Counted from the stretch's first letter, positions 27,115 through 37,162 are shown. The stretch is 64,000 nucleotides of DNA from Putridiphycobacter sp965367695 (GCA_965367695.1 CBDUKB010000001.1:11456-75455); one strand, 5' to 3'. Notes: generated by a model not told the origin, from the letters alone. Translations and numbers: made by a program.

Positions 27115-29214
27115 ATGAAATTTATTTTTTCAACCCTATTCATTGCCTTATCAATTTTTACAATTGGCCAAACTGATTGGTGTGGTACTGATCATTATTA
27201 TCAAAAGAGTTTAGCCGAAAATCCGGATTTACAACAACAAATTGATGAGTATATGGCAAGAATGCATAGCCAAGGGGTTGCGTCTCACCGATCGGACTCA
27301 ATTATCATACCTGTTGTTTTCCATGTGATACACGATAATGGTATTGGTAACATTTCGAATGCCCAAATTTTCGACGGTTTGAGAGTGCTTAATGAAGATT
27401 TTAGTAAAATGAATGCTGATACTGTAAATACTAGAAACACAGTTGATGCACCTTTTTTACCAAGAGCTGCGGATGTAAAGATTTGCTTTCAATTAGCCAA
27501 ATTAGATCCGAACGGAGACTGTACAAACGGAATAGAAAGAAGAAACTCAGCAATTGGAACTTATAATGCAGGTGATGCGACTTCAAAAAGTTATGCTGCA
27601 GGAGGAATGAATGCATGGAATAGGTCAAAATATTTTAACATATGGGTGGTGAATGATATTGAGAATGATGATCCAAATAGCATTATATTAGGCTATGCTC
27701 AATTCCCTTATTTTGGGCAACCAAATACTTACGGGGTAATTATTCGTCAAGATAGAATTGGTGATATTGGAACAGGAACAGGGGATAGAACTTTGACACA
27801 CGAAGTTGGTCACTGTTTGGGATTATTTCATGTTTTTCAAGATGGTTGTGGTTCAAACAATACAGACTGTTCAAGTAATGGTGATTACTGTTGTGATACT
27901 CCTCCTTCAGCTCAATCAACTCAATCATGTAACGCCACATATAATTCTTGTAATCAAATCCAAAATGGAGATTTTTATGGGACTGATGTTTTTGATCAAT
28001 TGGAGAATTTTATGAGTTATTCTGATTGTCAAAGCATGTTTTCTTTAGACCAAAGAAACGTGATGTATAGTGCGATTAACAATTATTCATTCTTGACCAA
28101 TTTAACTTCTTCTGCAAATCTAGTAAGTACTGGTGTAAGCCTTCCGGCTGTGTTATGTAAGGCCGACTTTGAATCTAACAAACAAGTAATTTGCGCTGGA
28201 AGCACCATTGATTTTTACGATTTATCATTCGCTGGTATTACTTCAAGAACTTGGACAATAAATGGGGGAACACCAAGTTCAAGTACCGATTCATTAGTGG
28301 CAGTGACGTTTAATACACCTGGTGTATATGAGGTTTCTTTAACAGTTTCTGATGGGTCAAATAGTATGACGGAAACAAAAACAAGTTATATTTCTGTATT
28401 ACCGGAACCAGGCAATGATTTACCAATTCAAGAAGGATTTGAAAATGTAACTTTTCCAGATAATATTAACTTTTTCACCTCAAGTTTTACGGGTATAGAC
28501 GACTGGAAGATTACTTCTAATGCTGCACATTCCGGTGCAAAATCCTTATGGTTTAATAATTATCAAAATGGAAACCCTGGTTCAACAATATCATTCGAAT
28601 CCGGTTCAATTGATTTAAGTGTAATGGATCCTAGCGACGATTTGATTTTTTCTTTTGATTATGCTTATAACAAAAGAACATCTACAAGTGATGATTATTT
28701 AAAAATATATGTTTCAAATAATTGTGGGGAATCGTGGGTATTGAGAAAACAGCTTCATGGAAGCTTTTTAAGTAGCACTGTTACTTCTAGCGTCTTCACG
28801 CCAAGTAGTTTGGATGATTGGGACAATGTATCAATCACCAACATTACAAGTACATATTTTGTATCTAATTTCAGGTATCGATTTGTGTTTGAATCAGATG
28901 GAGGGAATAATATTTTCATTGATAATATTAATATTGTACCAGAGTCATGGTTGTCAATAGAACAAGAAGAAGATTTGTCCTTGATTCAAATATATCCGAA
29001 TCCGGTAAATGATGTCCTAAATGTTCAATTAGCAAATTCAAGCACCAGTATTAAAGTGTTTGATGCCGCTGGTAAAGAATTAGAGATGATTCAATTTAAC
29101 CAGACAAGTGAAAATAATATTCAAATTTCTACTAATCATTTAGCTGTAGGTTTATATTATATTTCATTTACAAATGAACAAGGTTCAATTACTAAAAAAT
29201 TCATCAAGAAATAA
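27115..29214 (+). CDS. Secreted M43 metalloprotease with PKD and T9SS sorting domain (copy 2)
   Basis: A full-length tandem duplicate of the preceding gene, 699 residues, with most residues identical across all domains. The signal peptide begins MKFIFSTLF; the zinc motif HEVGHCLGLFH, Met-turn FMSYSDC, PKD domain (SRTWTINGGTPSSS), jelly-roll domain and tail IQIYPNPVND to KKFIKK are all intact. Differences are spread over the length, including small insertions near the zinc motif (DIGTGTGDRT), so the copies have diverged under constraint rather than recently. It lies 78 bases after copy 1 and 2 bases before copy 3, so at least copies 2 and 3 should be co-transcribed. Confidence 0.92.
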   Translation: MKFIFSTLFIALSIFTIGQTDWCGTDHYYQKSLAENPDLQQQIDEYMARMHSQGVASHRSDSIIIPVVFHVIHDNGIGNISNAQIFDGLRVLNEDFSKMNADTVNTRNTVDAPFLPRAADVKICFQLAKLDPNGDCTNGIERRNSAIGTYNAGDATSKSYAAGGMNAWNRSKYFNIWVVNDIENDDPNSIILGYAQFPYFGQPNTYGVIIRQDRIGDIGTGTGDRTLTHEVGHCLGLFHVFQDGCGSNNTDCSSNGDYCCDTPPSAQSTQSCNATYNSCNQIQNGDFYGTDVFDQLENFMSYSDCQSMFSLDQRNVMYSAINNYSFLTNLTSSANLVSTGVSLPAVLCKADFESNKQVICAGSTIDFYDLSFAGITSRTWTINGGTPSSSTDSLVAVTFNTPGVYEVSLTVSDGSNSMTETKTSYISVLPEPGNDLPIQEGFENVTFPDNINFFTSSFTGIDDWKITSNAAHSGAKSLWFNNYQNGNPGSTISFESGSIDLSVMDPSDDLIFSFDYAYNKRTSTSDDYLKIYVSNNCGESWVLRKQLHGSFLSSTVTSSVFTPSSLDDWDNVSITNITSTYFVSNFRYRFVFESDGGNNIFIDNINIVPESWLSIEQEEDLSLIQIYPNPVNDVLNVQLANSSTSIKVFDAAGKELEMIQFNQTSENNIQISTNHLAVGLYYISFTNEQGSITKKFIKK

Positions 29215-29216
29215 AT

Positions 29217-31340
29217 ATGAAAATCCCTTTATTATTAGTCACTTTACTTTTACAAGTAGGTGCAGTTGTTCATGCGCAAACACAAAGTTTTCATGACCCA
29301 ATTATGTGTGCTGAGCACATTGAAAGAGCGAATTTAGCTGCCGAAAATGATTCCTACAAATTTCAGGATAGTGTAGATCAAGCAAATTTCGAAGTGGATT
29401 ATCAATCGTACTTAGCTACTTTTAATAGTGATGATCGCTCAACATACACCATTCCAGTAGTGGTACATGTTGTTCATTTGGATGGCGTCGAAAATATTTC
29501 AATTGCCCAAATAAACAATGCCATTGAAACTTTAAACAGAGATTTTAATATGGCGAATTCAGATTTGGGTAATACGGTTCCAGCTTTTTCAGGAATTACA
29601 GGAAACCCGAGTTTTGAATTTGTGTTGGCAACCAAAGATCCAAATGGTAATTGTCACAGTGGAATTACGAGAACAGCTTCAAGTACGACTTACGATTCTG
29701 GCATGAGTAATGGTGGGCATGCAATTGTTGATGCAGTAGCTGCTGAACATGGAATTTGGCCACAGAAAGATTATATGTCCATTTTTGTTTGTATCGATCC
29801 TATTGGGGCAGCCGGTTATACTTATCGACCATCAAATTTCTTTAACCCGAATGAAATGTATGGCGCTATTTTTATGCGTCACGATTATATGGGTACAATT
29901 GGAACAAGTTCAAATACAGCAAGACATACTTTGGCGCATGAAGCAGGACATTGGTTTAATTTAGCACATTGTTGGGGTTCAACTAATAGTCCGAATGAAC
30001 CGAACAATTGCAATGATGACGACAATGTTGCAGATACACCGAATACAAAAGGTTGGACAGCTTGTAACACTTCGGGTGTTTCATGTGGTTCCCTCGACAA
30101 TGTTCAAAATATAATGGAATATTCATATTGTTCAACTATGTTTACGGATGGTCAAGCTGCAAGAATGCAAGCTGCTTTGTTAAATAATACAGCAGGAAGA
30201 AGTAATTTATCGACCAATACAAATTTACAGGCAAGGGGAGTATTAAGTCCAACTAATGAAAATTGTGCAGCAACATTCGTTCAAACAAATACCATTTCAT
30301 GTGCTGGAAGTAGTATTGAGTTTGCAGATGTGTCATTTCATAACATCACAAATAGAGTTTGGTCATTTCCTGGGGGTTCACCGAGCACTTCAACGGATTC
30401 GTCAGTAGTTGTTAGTTATACTACAGCTGGTCAGTATCCAGTTACCTTAACGGTATCGAACGCTACGAATCAAGAAACAGTTACCATTAATGATTATATC
30501 AGTGTGTTGGAAGTGCCGGGAACGGCATTGCCATATTTCGAAAGCTTTGAGAATCAAACTGGTTTCCCCGATAATATTAGTTTTTCTGTTCAAAACCCAA
30601 ACAGTGATTATGCCTGGCAAATTAAAAATGGTGTTGGAAGTTCAGGGAATAATTCCTTGTTTTTAAATAACCATGCTGCCAACGGAATTGATGTAGATAA
30701 AGTTATTTCTGGAGCGATTGATTTAAGTATTTTATCCCCAGACAATGATTTGAAATTTGAATTTAAATATGCTTACCATAAAAGGAACAGCCAAGATGAC
30801 GAATACTTAAGATTATACGTTTCGAATGATTGCGGTGAAACATGGGTATTGAGGAAATCAATTCATGGAGATTTCCTAAACTCAAATGTACAGTCTAGTG
30901 GTTTTACACCAAGTGCGGACGATTGGAAAAAAGTGACCGTAACAAACATTAATGAAAATTTTTTCGTACCAAATTTCAGGTATAAATTTGAGTTTATTTC
31001 TGAGTCGGGAAATAATATTTATATCGACGATATTAATATCGTTTCTCCCGATTATGTTGGTCTTGAAGATGGTGTAATAGGTGTAAAACAAGCGGCAAGT
31101 TTGTTTCCAAATCCTACTAACAATACAAGTAAGCTTGTATTAAATGGTTATTCAAATAATCAGGTTGAGGTTGCATTGTATGATATAAATGGTAGCATGA
31201 TTAAAATACTCTATAATCAAACCGTTGAGCAAAATCAAGTAAATGTTCCTATCAATACTTTTACGCTCAGTAAAGGGGTTTATGTAGTCAGCATAAAAAG
31301 TGATGATAAAATAGAGACCTTGAAATTAATTAAACAATAA
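29217..31340 (+). CDS. Secreted M43-like metalloprotease with PKD and T9SS sorting domain (copy 3, divergent)
   Basis: Third member of the tandem set, 707 residues, same architecture but clearly more divergent. The signal peptide ends VVHAQ. The zinc motif is HEAGHWFNLAH, with Asn in place of the usual Gly, and the Met-turn is IMEYSYC. A PKD domain (NRVWSFPGGSPSTS), a jelly-roll domain (LPYFESFENQTGFPDNI) and a type A T9SS tail (ASLFPNPTNN to LKLIKQ) follow. It starts 2 bases after copy 2. Zinc ligands are kept, so it is probably active, perhaps with different specificity. A terminator follows. Confidence 0.9.
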   Translation: MKIPLLLVTLLLQVGAVVHAQTQSFHDPIMCAEHIERANLAAENDSYKFQDSVDQANFEVDYQSYLATFNSDDRSTYTIPVVVHVVHLDGVENISIAQINNAIETLNRDFNMANSDLGNTVPAFSGITGNPSFEFVLATKDPNGNCHSGITRTASSTTYDSGMSNGGHAIVDAVAAEHGIWPQKDYMSIFVCIDPIGAAGYTYRPSNFFNPNEMYGAIFMRHDYMGTIGTSSNTARHTLAHEAGHWFNLAHCWGSTNSPNEPNNCNDDDNVADTPNTKGWTACNTSGVSCGSLDNVQNIMEYSYCSTMFTDGQAARMQAALLNNTAGRSNLSTNTNLQARGVLSPTNENCAATFVQTNTISCAGSSIEFADVSFHNITNRVWSFPGGSPSTSTDSSVVVSYTTAGQYPVTLTVSNATNQETVTINDYISVLEVPGTALPYFESFENQTGFPDNISFSVQNPNSDYAWQIKNGVGSSGNNSLFLNNHAANGIDVDKVISGAIDLSILSPDNDLKFEFKYAYHKRNSQDDEYLRLYVSNDCGETWVLRKSIHGDFLNSNVQSSGFTPSADDWKKVTVTNINENFFVPNFRYKFEFISESGNNIYIDDINIVSPDYVGLEDGVIGVKQAASLFPNPTNNTSKLVLNGYSNNQVEVALYDINGSMIKILYNQTVEQNQVNVPINTFTLSKGVYVVSIKSDDKIETLKLIKQ

Positions 31341-31355
31341 AAAAGTAATTCGCAT

Positions 31356-31390
31356 AAAAAAAGGGGTAAATTATTATTTACCCCTTTCTT
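31356..31390. terminator. Bidirectional terminator after the M43 protease set
   Basis: A GGGGTAAA/TTTACCCC stem (31363-31370 with 31377-31384) is extended by A/T pairs, with a 6-base loop and A-run/T-run flanks. It serves both the protease genes and the convergent DUF2853 gene. Confidence 0.85.
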
Positions 31391-31407
31391 GTTTAAAGTA
31401 TTTCAAT

Positions 31408-31749
31408 TTATTTATAAACCCCAGCTTTGTTAAATTTTTCTACTAATAAATAATAGAAAATTGCTCTGTATTTATTTTTATTTGATTTTCCCATTTCATT
31501 TATTACGTCTTCAATAGCGCTGTCTAAAGTTGGACCATCTTTCAAACCTAACTTCTTGATTAAGAAATTATTTTTTACTGTAGCCAATTCTTTTGCATCA
31601 GATCCTGAAACAGTAGATGAATCTGCATTATATATAGAAGGTCCGCATCCAATCACTACTTTTTCAAATAAGTCATTATTTACGTTTTTAATACCCAATT
31701 TGGTCATTTCTTTTTTGTACTTTTCAATTAATTCCGCTCTTTTACTCAT
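31408..31749 (-). CDS. DUF2853 family protein
   Basis: A small 113-residue helical cytosolic protein matching DUF2853: LIEKYKKEMTKLGI at the start, then CGPSIYNADSSTVSG, VKNNFLIKKLGL and a C-terminal RAIFYYLLVEKFNK. The function of the family is unknown. An element TATCTTTA, one mismatch from the -7 consensus, lies about 25 bases upstream. It is a single gene between a terminator and a gap. Confidence 0.85.
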   Translation of the reverse strand: MSKRAELIEKYKKEMTKLGIKNVNNDLFEKVVIGCGPSIYNADSSTVSGSDAKELATVKNNFLIKKLGLKDGPTLDSAIEDVINEMGKSNKNKYRAIFYYLLVEKFNKAGVYK

Positions 31750-32098
31750 AGTTGTTAAGTTTAATATGTATGCTAAAGATAGTACTTTTCGATTATTTTA
31801 AAAAGTTTCTGTTTTATATTTTTAAAACAAAGTTTTACACATCTTCCTTCTGCTTTCATTTTTGCCTTTTAATGAATCGTTAAATCCATCTTTATGAAGG
31901 GAAATTTGATGCAAAATAGTACTGATTAATATTTTTCAAATGAAAGATTAATTAAATTTCAGGCGAAATGAATAAGTTTTAATCCTTTATTCTCATTGAA
32001 GATATTTAATTCACTGTAAGGGAACAATTGAATTTTGATTTATTCTTTTAGTTTTGTACAAAAGTTGATTATTTCTAAAGCTGTACTAAAAAAATTAA
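31750..32098. other. Intergenic region between divergent DUF2853 and uridine kinase genes
   Basis: 349 bases of very AT-rich sequence with no ORF of note. It holds the DUF2853 upstream region at its left end and the uridine kinase promoter at 32049-32056. I see no stable hairpin, repeat or RNA gene in between. Confidence 0.6.
32049..32056 (+). promoter_or_regulatory. TAnnTTTG promoter before the uridine kinase
   Basis: TAGTTTTG is an exact -7 match, with a TTG at 32028-32030 at about the right distance (18 bases) for the -33 element. The ATG is at 32099. Confidence 0.65.
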
Positions 32099-32710
32099 AT
32101 GTCAAAAAAACTAATTGTTGGAATTACAGGAGGAAGTGGTGTAGGCAAAACGACATTGATTGATTTATTGTACAAGGAATTTCCGAATAAAATTACCACC
32201 TTTTCATTAGACAACTATTATTTACCAATTGAAAAGCAAGCACTGGATGAAAATGGACATGTTAATTTTGATTTGCCTTCGGGTCTAGATGTTGAAAGAA
32301 TGGAAAGCGATTTTTTAAAATTAATTTCAGATCAATCCATTTCATTCTCTAGGTATAATTTTAACAATCCAATCAATGAGCGAGAAAAGGTTATACTCGA
32401 GCCGAAAGACATTATTCTAGTAGAAGGATTATTTGTGATGTATTACCCATTTTTAAAAGAAAAACTAGACTATAAAGTTTATTTAAAAGTGGATCCTTCA
32501 GTTCAATTAGAAAGGCGTTTAAAAAGAGATGTCAAGGAAAGAAATTATTTAAGAGAAGATATCATTTACCAATGGAATAATCATGTTTTACCAGCTTATA
32601 AAAACTATGTGTCGCCTTTTGAAAATGAATCAGATTTAATTATTACCAACAACATGTCATTTGATAAGAACATGCATATTTTAATTGAAAAGATTAAAAC
32701 AGTATTATAA
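32099..32710 (+). CDS. Uridine kinase family protein
   Basis: P-loop kinase of the uridine kinase/phosphoribulokinase family that salvages uridine (and often cytidine) to the monophosphate. Walker A GGSGVGKTTL is at residues 11-20; SLDNYY, with the typical Asp, follows; FDLPSGLD resembles the nucleoside-binding DHPxAFD loop but is altered; VEGLFVMYYP and RRLKRDVKERN (lid) complete the fold. At 203 residues it is slightly short but normal. It ends 3 bases before the convergent SBBP gene with no terminator between. Confidence 0.85.
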   Translation: MSKKLIVGITGGSGVGKTTLIDLLYKEFPNKITTFSLDNYYLPIEKQALDENGHVNFDLPSGLDVERMESDFLKLISDQSISFSRYNFNNPINEREKVILEPKDIILVEGLFVMYYPFLKEKLDYKVYLKVDPSVQLERRLKRDVKERNYLREDIIYQWNNHVLPAYKNYVSPFENESDLIITNNMSFDKNMHILIEKIKTVL

Positions 32711-32713
32711 GCA

Positions 32714-35700
32714 TCATTTAAAAATAGAGACATGCCCGACAAGCTGTTCTTTTTTCCCATTCAAATCAACGTAGTCAATCACCCAAACATATACCCCATC
32801 TTGGGATAACCTACCATTGTAATAACCATCCCATTCTCCATCTACATTGTACGACTTAAACACCACTTCACCCCAACGGTTATAGATGGTCATTTCAAAT
32901 TCTTCAATGTTTTGGGTAACCGCTTTAAATGTATTGTTGTAGTCGTTACCATCAGGGGTAAAAACATTAGGAACATAAATTAAAGGATCGTATCCAATGT
33001 GTACATCATCTTGAACTTTACACCCGTTTTGGTCGGTTAAAACAGCAGTATAATTGGTGTTATGAGGAGGAAAAACTTCTGTTTCGGCACATATTGCACA
33101 AGTAATAAAAGATTTTGGAAACCATTCAATGTCCCCATCACCTTCTGCCCAAATAGGTATGATGTCTCCTACAACAGCTACTACGTCTGCTGAAACTGTT
33201 AATTTAGGAAGATCGAATACATTTGCGTGAAATCCAGCTGTGTCGCTACAACCAAACTCATCACTAACAGTTACCGTATAATAGGTAGATTTAACAGGTT
33301 TGGCAATGGTATTTGCTTCCCCTGGATTTTCTAAGCGCAGGGTTGGAGTCCATTCATAAAACTTTCCACCTGTAGCCCATAAACCAATGGGTTCTTCAGG
33401 ACAAACTGAAGTGTCTGCTCTTGTATTTGCAATTACATTATGCACATATACTTTAACTTGATCCAAAGCGGTACCACAGGCATTGGTGAAACTAACAATA
33501 TAGGTAGTGTCTACAGTCGGTGCCACTATTGGATTTGGAATCTGCGTATTATTTATGTTGTAGTTTGGTGACCATTCGTATGTAAGTGCACCGCTAGCAG
33601 TTAATTGAATATTAGTTCCTAAACAAATATCTGCAGTGGCTTGAACTTGTGGATTCGGAAGCCCTTGGTCGATAAAAATATAAAGAGAATCTGCAAAAGT
33701 ACAATTATCAGGGGTCGTAATGTACACCTTGTATTTGCTGTTTTGTGTAGGCGAAGCAATTGGATTGCTAATGTTTGGATCTGAGAGACCCAAAGGAGGA
33801 TTCCAAAGGTATGAGCCGCCACCGGTGGCCCAAATTTCGGTACTTTGTCCAGTGCATATAGTGGTATCAGGCCCGGCTTCACCAATCAAATCATATGTCC
33901 ATACATCTACCAATAAAATGGTCAATCCACATACACTACTAATTTCAACCGTAATAGTGGTGTCGTTATCAATGGTTAGAATAGGATTATACAGATAGGG
34001 ATTATCGAATAGTAATGGTGGACCCCAAAAATAATCTGTTCCTCCACTGGCCACAACCTGAACACTAGTTCCTGGACAAATGGTGTCCTCTAAAGCATAA
34101 GCATCATATACCGGTAAAATTATTTCTACTTGGGAATAGGCGGTATCTGGTGTATAGCAACCATTACTATCAGATACAATTAATGTTACATTATAAATAC
34201 CAGGGTTCGCATATAAATGGGTTGGCGTGAATAAGCTAGAACTATCCCCATCACCAAAGTACCACATAAAGGTATTTCCATTTATACTTGAATTGGTGAA
34301 AACTGTTGCATTGGGTAAACAAGTTATTGGTAATGGAACACCAAGCGTAGCTTCAATAATTGATAAGTCAAATACAAAGCCAGCCATGTTGCAATTATTT
34401 GCACCATTTACAGTTGAATATGCGCCAGGAGTAGTTGGGAAAGTACCAATTGAAGAACAAGCGGCACAAACTGCGTGGTAAATTTTCCCACTTTTATCAA
34501 ATCGACAAGTACCGCCATCAACATGATCGTTGGTAGAATTTGGATTTCCCATAAAGGTGGCATATTTTAAAGAAAGCATGTCGGGTGTAAACAAGGCCAA
34601 ATAAAAATTACTACCACTGGTTACATCTTGATAGGCATCAGCTGTTGTTGGAAAGCCAGTGGTACTACTATTGGTTGCACTTGAATTATTGGAGTTAGTT
34701 AGTCCACCCCAGCCCGCAATGTATATTTCGTAACAATCACTGACTAAAAAAGCGGTAGGTGAGATTTCAACATCTCCAGTTCCTCCCCCAAAAACAGAAG
34801 ACCATTCTGTTGCGGTTAAGTCGGCATTCATTTTATGAATAAACTGACCACTGTTTGGGTTTACATATTTACCAGGGGTCACAGGGTAATTACCTTTTGA
34901 TTGCCCATATACATAAACCTTGTCGTTTAAGTCTAATTGAACACAATACGCTTGATCGTATTCATTGGTTCCTAAATAAGTAGCAATTGGGTTTGCATAA
35001 CTTGGGGCTTGTAATCTTAAAACATACCCATCTGTAATTCCACCCATATAATTTGGGTTGATTTGTCCAGTAGTAAAAGGAAAATTACTACTTGTTGTAC
35101 CTCCTACTAGATATAAATCTCCATTGCTTGCAATTTGAATAGAATTACCAGACTCCAGTCCAGAGCCACCAATATAAGTGCCATAGACTAAATTTGAAAA
35201 AGTATTGTTCAGTTTAACAAAAACGGCATCTTGTGAACCACTTAAACTATTACTGAATCCATTGTTGGTGGGAAAATTACTTGAACTTGTTGTGGAGGAA
35301 ATATAGACACTTGAATTTTGATCGACAATAATTTCACCTCTTAATTGATCACCATAATTATAGGCAATGTTTGAGCCACCACCAGATAAATTTACAACAC
35401 CATCATTTCCTGAACCACCTAGAAATGTACCATTTTGAATGGCGGTACCATTCGCGTTTAATTTGATGGCATACAAATCAGTTCCGGCTGAAAACTGAAT
35501 ACCGTCTATATTCGTTCCAATAGTCCCTCCTTGAAAAATAGTTTGATAACCAGTTGATGGAATCGGAAAATTAGCTGATGAAGTAGCACCCATTAAAAAT
35601 ATTTGATTGGCATCATTCACAATTAAACTGTGAGGAGTTTCAGCACCACCCCCGCCAATATAAGTCGAAAATTCGATTCCAGTTCCTGTAGGATTAAACT

Positions 35701-36598
35701 TGGTTAAACCAATATCTACTTGACCACCATTAAAACTAGTACTAAATGCGCCAGCTGAAATCGGATAACCTGAACCAAAAACAATTCCTGCAGCAATTAA
35801 TTTATCATTTACATCCGGACAAGCAGTCATGCCCCAGTTATCAGAAGTTGAACCTGTAAAAGTTGAAAATAATAGTACAGGGTCAATGATCAGGGTATCT
35901 GAAGTTTGATAGCCTTCAGGGAATTCAAAACTGACAATGTTATTGTTTAAGGTGTATTTACAAACAACAAATTCTTTTTCCCCATTAATAATTTGATATG
36001 CTATGGGTTGACTTTCAGAAAAAACGCCAAATATGGTATGAATATTTAATTGTCCATTTTCAATCTTTAAGGCATCTTGTCCTTCGTACTTTATTTGCAG
36101 CTTTTGTAAATCTGCACCTGGCGCAATAATAAAATCATATTTCAAAGTTTGATTTTTTTCATAAATGTGCATGTCAATACCATCATATAATGCTTGATAT
36201 TGCACCGAATTATATAAGGTTAAATTACTGACCCATTTATTGGGGTCGTTTCCTATGATATAATTTTCTACGTGACTTGAAGGAATACTTTCTTGAAATT
36301 TTGGAGTGGGGTTGGCACCTAAAAAGGATGTTTTGATTACATGCGATTTAAATTTTTCATCTGCATGTTGTTCGTTTGATTCCTTGTGGTTGTGACCATG
36401 TATAAAATCACCACCGTTATGAAACTGATAGGTAAAACCACTTTTCTCTAAAAACAAATCACCACCTGGAATCCCAATTTTATAGGAAACATTTTCATGC
36501 CATTGACCTTTATTTGGCTTCATCCATATTGAGGGTTGTCCCAACACGCCTAAAGCCACCATCATAAAGAATATCAAGGTGGTGCATTTCAAATTCAT
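32714..36598 (-). CDS. Large secreted SBBP/PKD/Ig-like repeat protein with type B T9SS tail
   Basis: A 1294-residue surface or secreted protein. Order: signal peptide (1-20), an N-terminal domain starting MKPNKGQWHENV common before SBBP repeats, a long region of SBBP-type beta-propeller repeats (about 245-740, with recurring GGSG/TYLG/SSNFP motifs), a PKD domain (WYFGDGDSSS, near 785), five Ig-like repeats of ~85 residues each opening with an xDTxxCPG-like segment and a central W-x-P (about 830-1205), and the type B sorting domain VPNVFTPDGNDYNN to the end. There is no enzymatic motif. Probably an adhesin or matrix-like cell-surface protein. Confidence 0.88.
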   Translation of the reverse strand: MNLKCTTLIFFMMVALGVLGQPSIWMKPNKGQWHENVSYKIGIPGGDLFLEKSGFTYQFHNGGDFIHGHNHKESNEQHADEKFKSHVIKTSFLGANPTPKFQESIPSSHVENYIIGNDPNKWVSNLTLYNSVQYQALYDGIDMHIYEKNQTLKYDFIIAPGADLQKLQIKYEGQDALKIENGQLNIHTIFGVFSESQPIAYQIINGEKEFVVCKYTLNNNIVSFEFPEGYQTSDTLIIDPVLLFSTFTGSTSDNWGMTACPDVNDKLIAAGIVFGSGYPISAGAFSTSFNGGQVDIGLTKFNPTGTGIEFSTYIGGGGAETPHSLIVNDANQIFLMGATSSANFPIPSTGYQTIFQGGTIGTNIDGIQFSAGTDLYAIKLNANGTAIQNGTFLGGSGNDGVVNLSGGGSNIAYNYGDQLRGEIIVDQNSSVYISSTTSSSNFPTNNGFSNSLSGSQDAVFVKLNNTFSNLVYGTYIGGSGLESGNSIQIASNGDLYLVGGTTSSNFPFTTGQINPNYMGGITDGYVLRLQAPSYANPIATYLGTNEYDQAYCVQLDLNDKVYVYGQSKGNYPVTPGKYVNPNSGQFIHKMNADLTATEWSSVFGGGTGDVEISPTAFLVSDCYEIYIAGWGGLTNSNNSSATNSSTTGFPTTADAYQDVTSGSNFYLALFTPDMLSLKYATFMGNPNSTNDHVDGGTCRFDKSGKIYHAVCAACSSIGTFPTTPGAYSTVNGANNCNMAGFVFDLSIIEATLGVPLPITCLPNATVFTNSSINGNTFMWYFGDGDSSSLFTPTHLYANPGIYNVTLIVSDSNGCYTPDTAYSQVEIILPVYDAYALEDTICPGTSVQVVASGGTDYFWGPPLLFDNPYLYNPILTIDNDTTITVEISSVCGLTILLVDVWTYDLIGEAGPDTTICTGQSTEIWATGGGSYLWNPPLGLSDPNISNPIASPTQNSKYKVYITTPDNCTFADSLYIFIDQGLPNPQVQATADICLGTNIQLTASGALTYEWSPNYNINNTQIPNPIVAPTVDTTYIVSFTNACGTALDQVKVYVHNVIANTRADTSVCPEEPIGLWATGGKFYEWTPTLRLENPGEANTIAKPVKSTYYTVTVSDEFGCSDTAGFHANVFDLPKLTVSADVVAVVGDIIPIWAEGDGDIEWFPKSFITCAICAETEVFPPHNTNYTAVLTDQNGCKVQDDVHIGYDPLIYVPNVFTPDGNDYNNTFKAVTQNIEEFEMTIYNRWGEVVFKSYNVDGEWDGYYNGRLSQDGVYVWVIDYVDLNGKKEQLVGHVSIFK

Positions 36599-36651
36599 TA
36601 TTATATATATAATCCTGTCTCTTTAGACGGGATTTGATGCGAAATGGTTGT

Positions 36652-37140
36652 CTACTTTTCGATTTCCTCCAAACTCGGCAACTCAATGTTGTCTGGAAGC
36701 ACAATACAAGTAGGATAAGCAGACAATAATTCTTGTTTTAATTTTTCTGCTTCTAATTTAGTTTTAAAATTACCGACTCTCACTCTGTAATTTGGAGCCA
36801 TATAATCTAAATAAGCTTTGTGTTCGCCATATTTTGCTAAAAAGTTGGCTTTTTGTCCAAGGGCGATTGATTTATTTTCATTAAAGTAAATTTGAATGCG
36901 GTAGCCTTCCATTCTAACTTGTTCTAGATTTTCTTTATTTTTTCCAACAAATTCAGTGATTTCTTTTAATTCATTTGGCTGATGAACTTCAACAGTTCCC
37001 TTTTCTTCCGTATTAAAGTCTAAAGTTCCAATACTGTCTTTCACAATTTTTTTATTAAAAAATTTAAAACTTAAGGTAGAGTCTTGGCTATAAGCAGTGA
37101 TACTCATTAATAAAATCAAAAGATTCAAGATAGTTTTCAT
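36652..37140 (-). CDS. SPOR domain-containing periplasmic protein
   Basis: Signal peptide (first ~19 residues, ending AYSQD) and a C-terminal SPOR domain: YRIQIYFNENKSIALGQKANFLAKYG, then YRVRVGNFKTKLEAEKLKQELL. SPOR domains bind denuded glycan strands of septal peptidoglycan. At 162 residues it is a minimal single-domain version. It lies 53 bases upstream of the large SBBP gene on the same strand and has its own consensus promoter element at 37155-37162. Confidence 0.88.
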   Translation of the reverse strand: MKTILNLLILLMSITAYSQDSTLSFKFFNKKIVKDSIGTLDFNTEEKGTVEVHQPNELKEITEFVGKNKENLEQVRMEGYRIQIYFNENKSIALGQKANFLAKYGEHKAYLDYMAPNYRVRVGNFKTKLEAEKLKQELLSAYPTCIVLPDNIELPSLEEIEK

Positions 37141-37154
37141 GTAAGCATTTTTAA

Positions 37155-37162
37155 CAAATGTA
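37155..37162 (-). promoter_or_regulatory. TAnnTTTG -7 element before the SPOR gene
   Basis: TACATTTG on the minus strand is an exact match, 15 bases before the ATG at 37140. Confidence 0.6.

Noticed and set aside
24943..31340. Mobile element or toxin cluster around the M43 proteases
   Set aside because: No transposase, integrase, inverted repeats or direct repeats flank the genes; the T9SS tails mark them as ordinary secreted enzymes.
31750..32098. Small RNA or riboswitch in the 349-base gap
   Set aside because: The region is AT-rich with no stable stem or terminator-like hairpin that I could find by eye.
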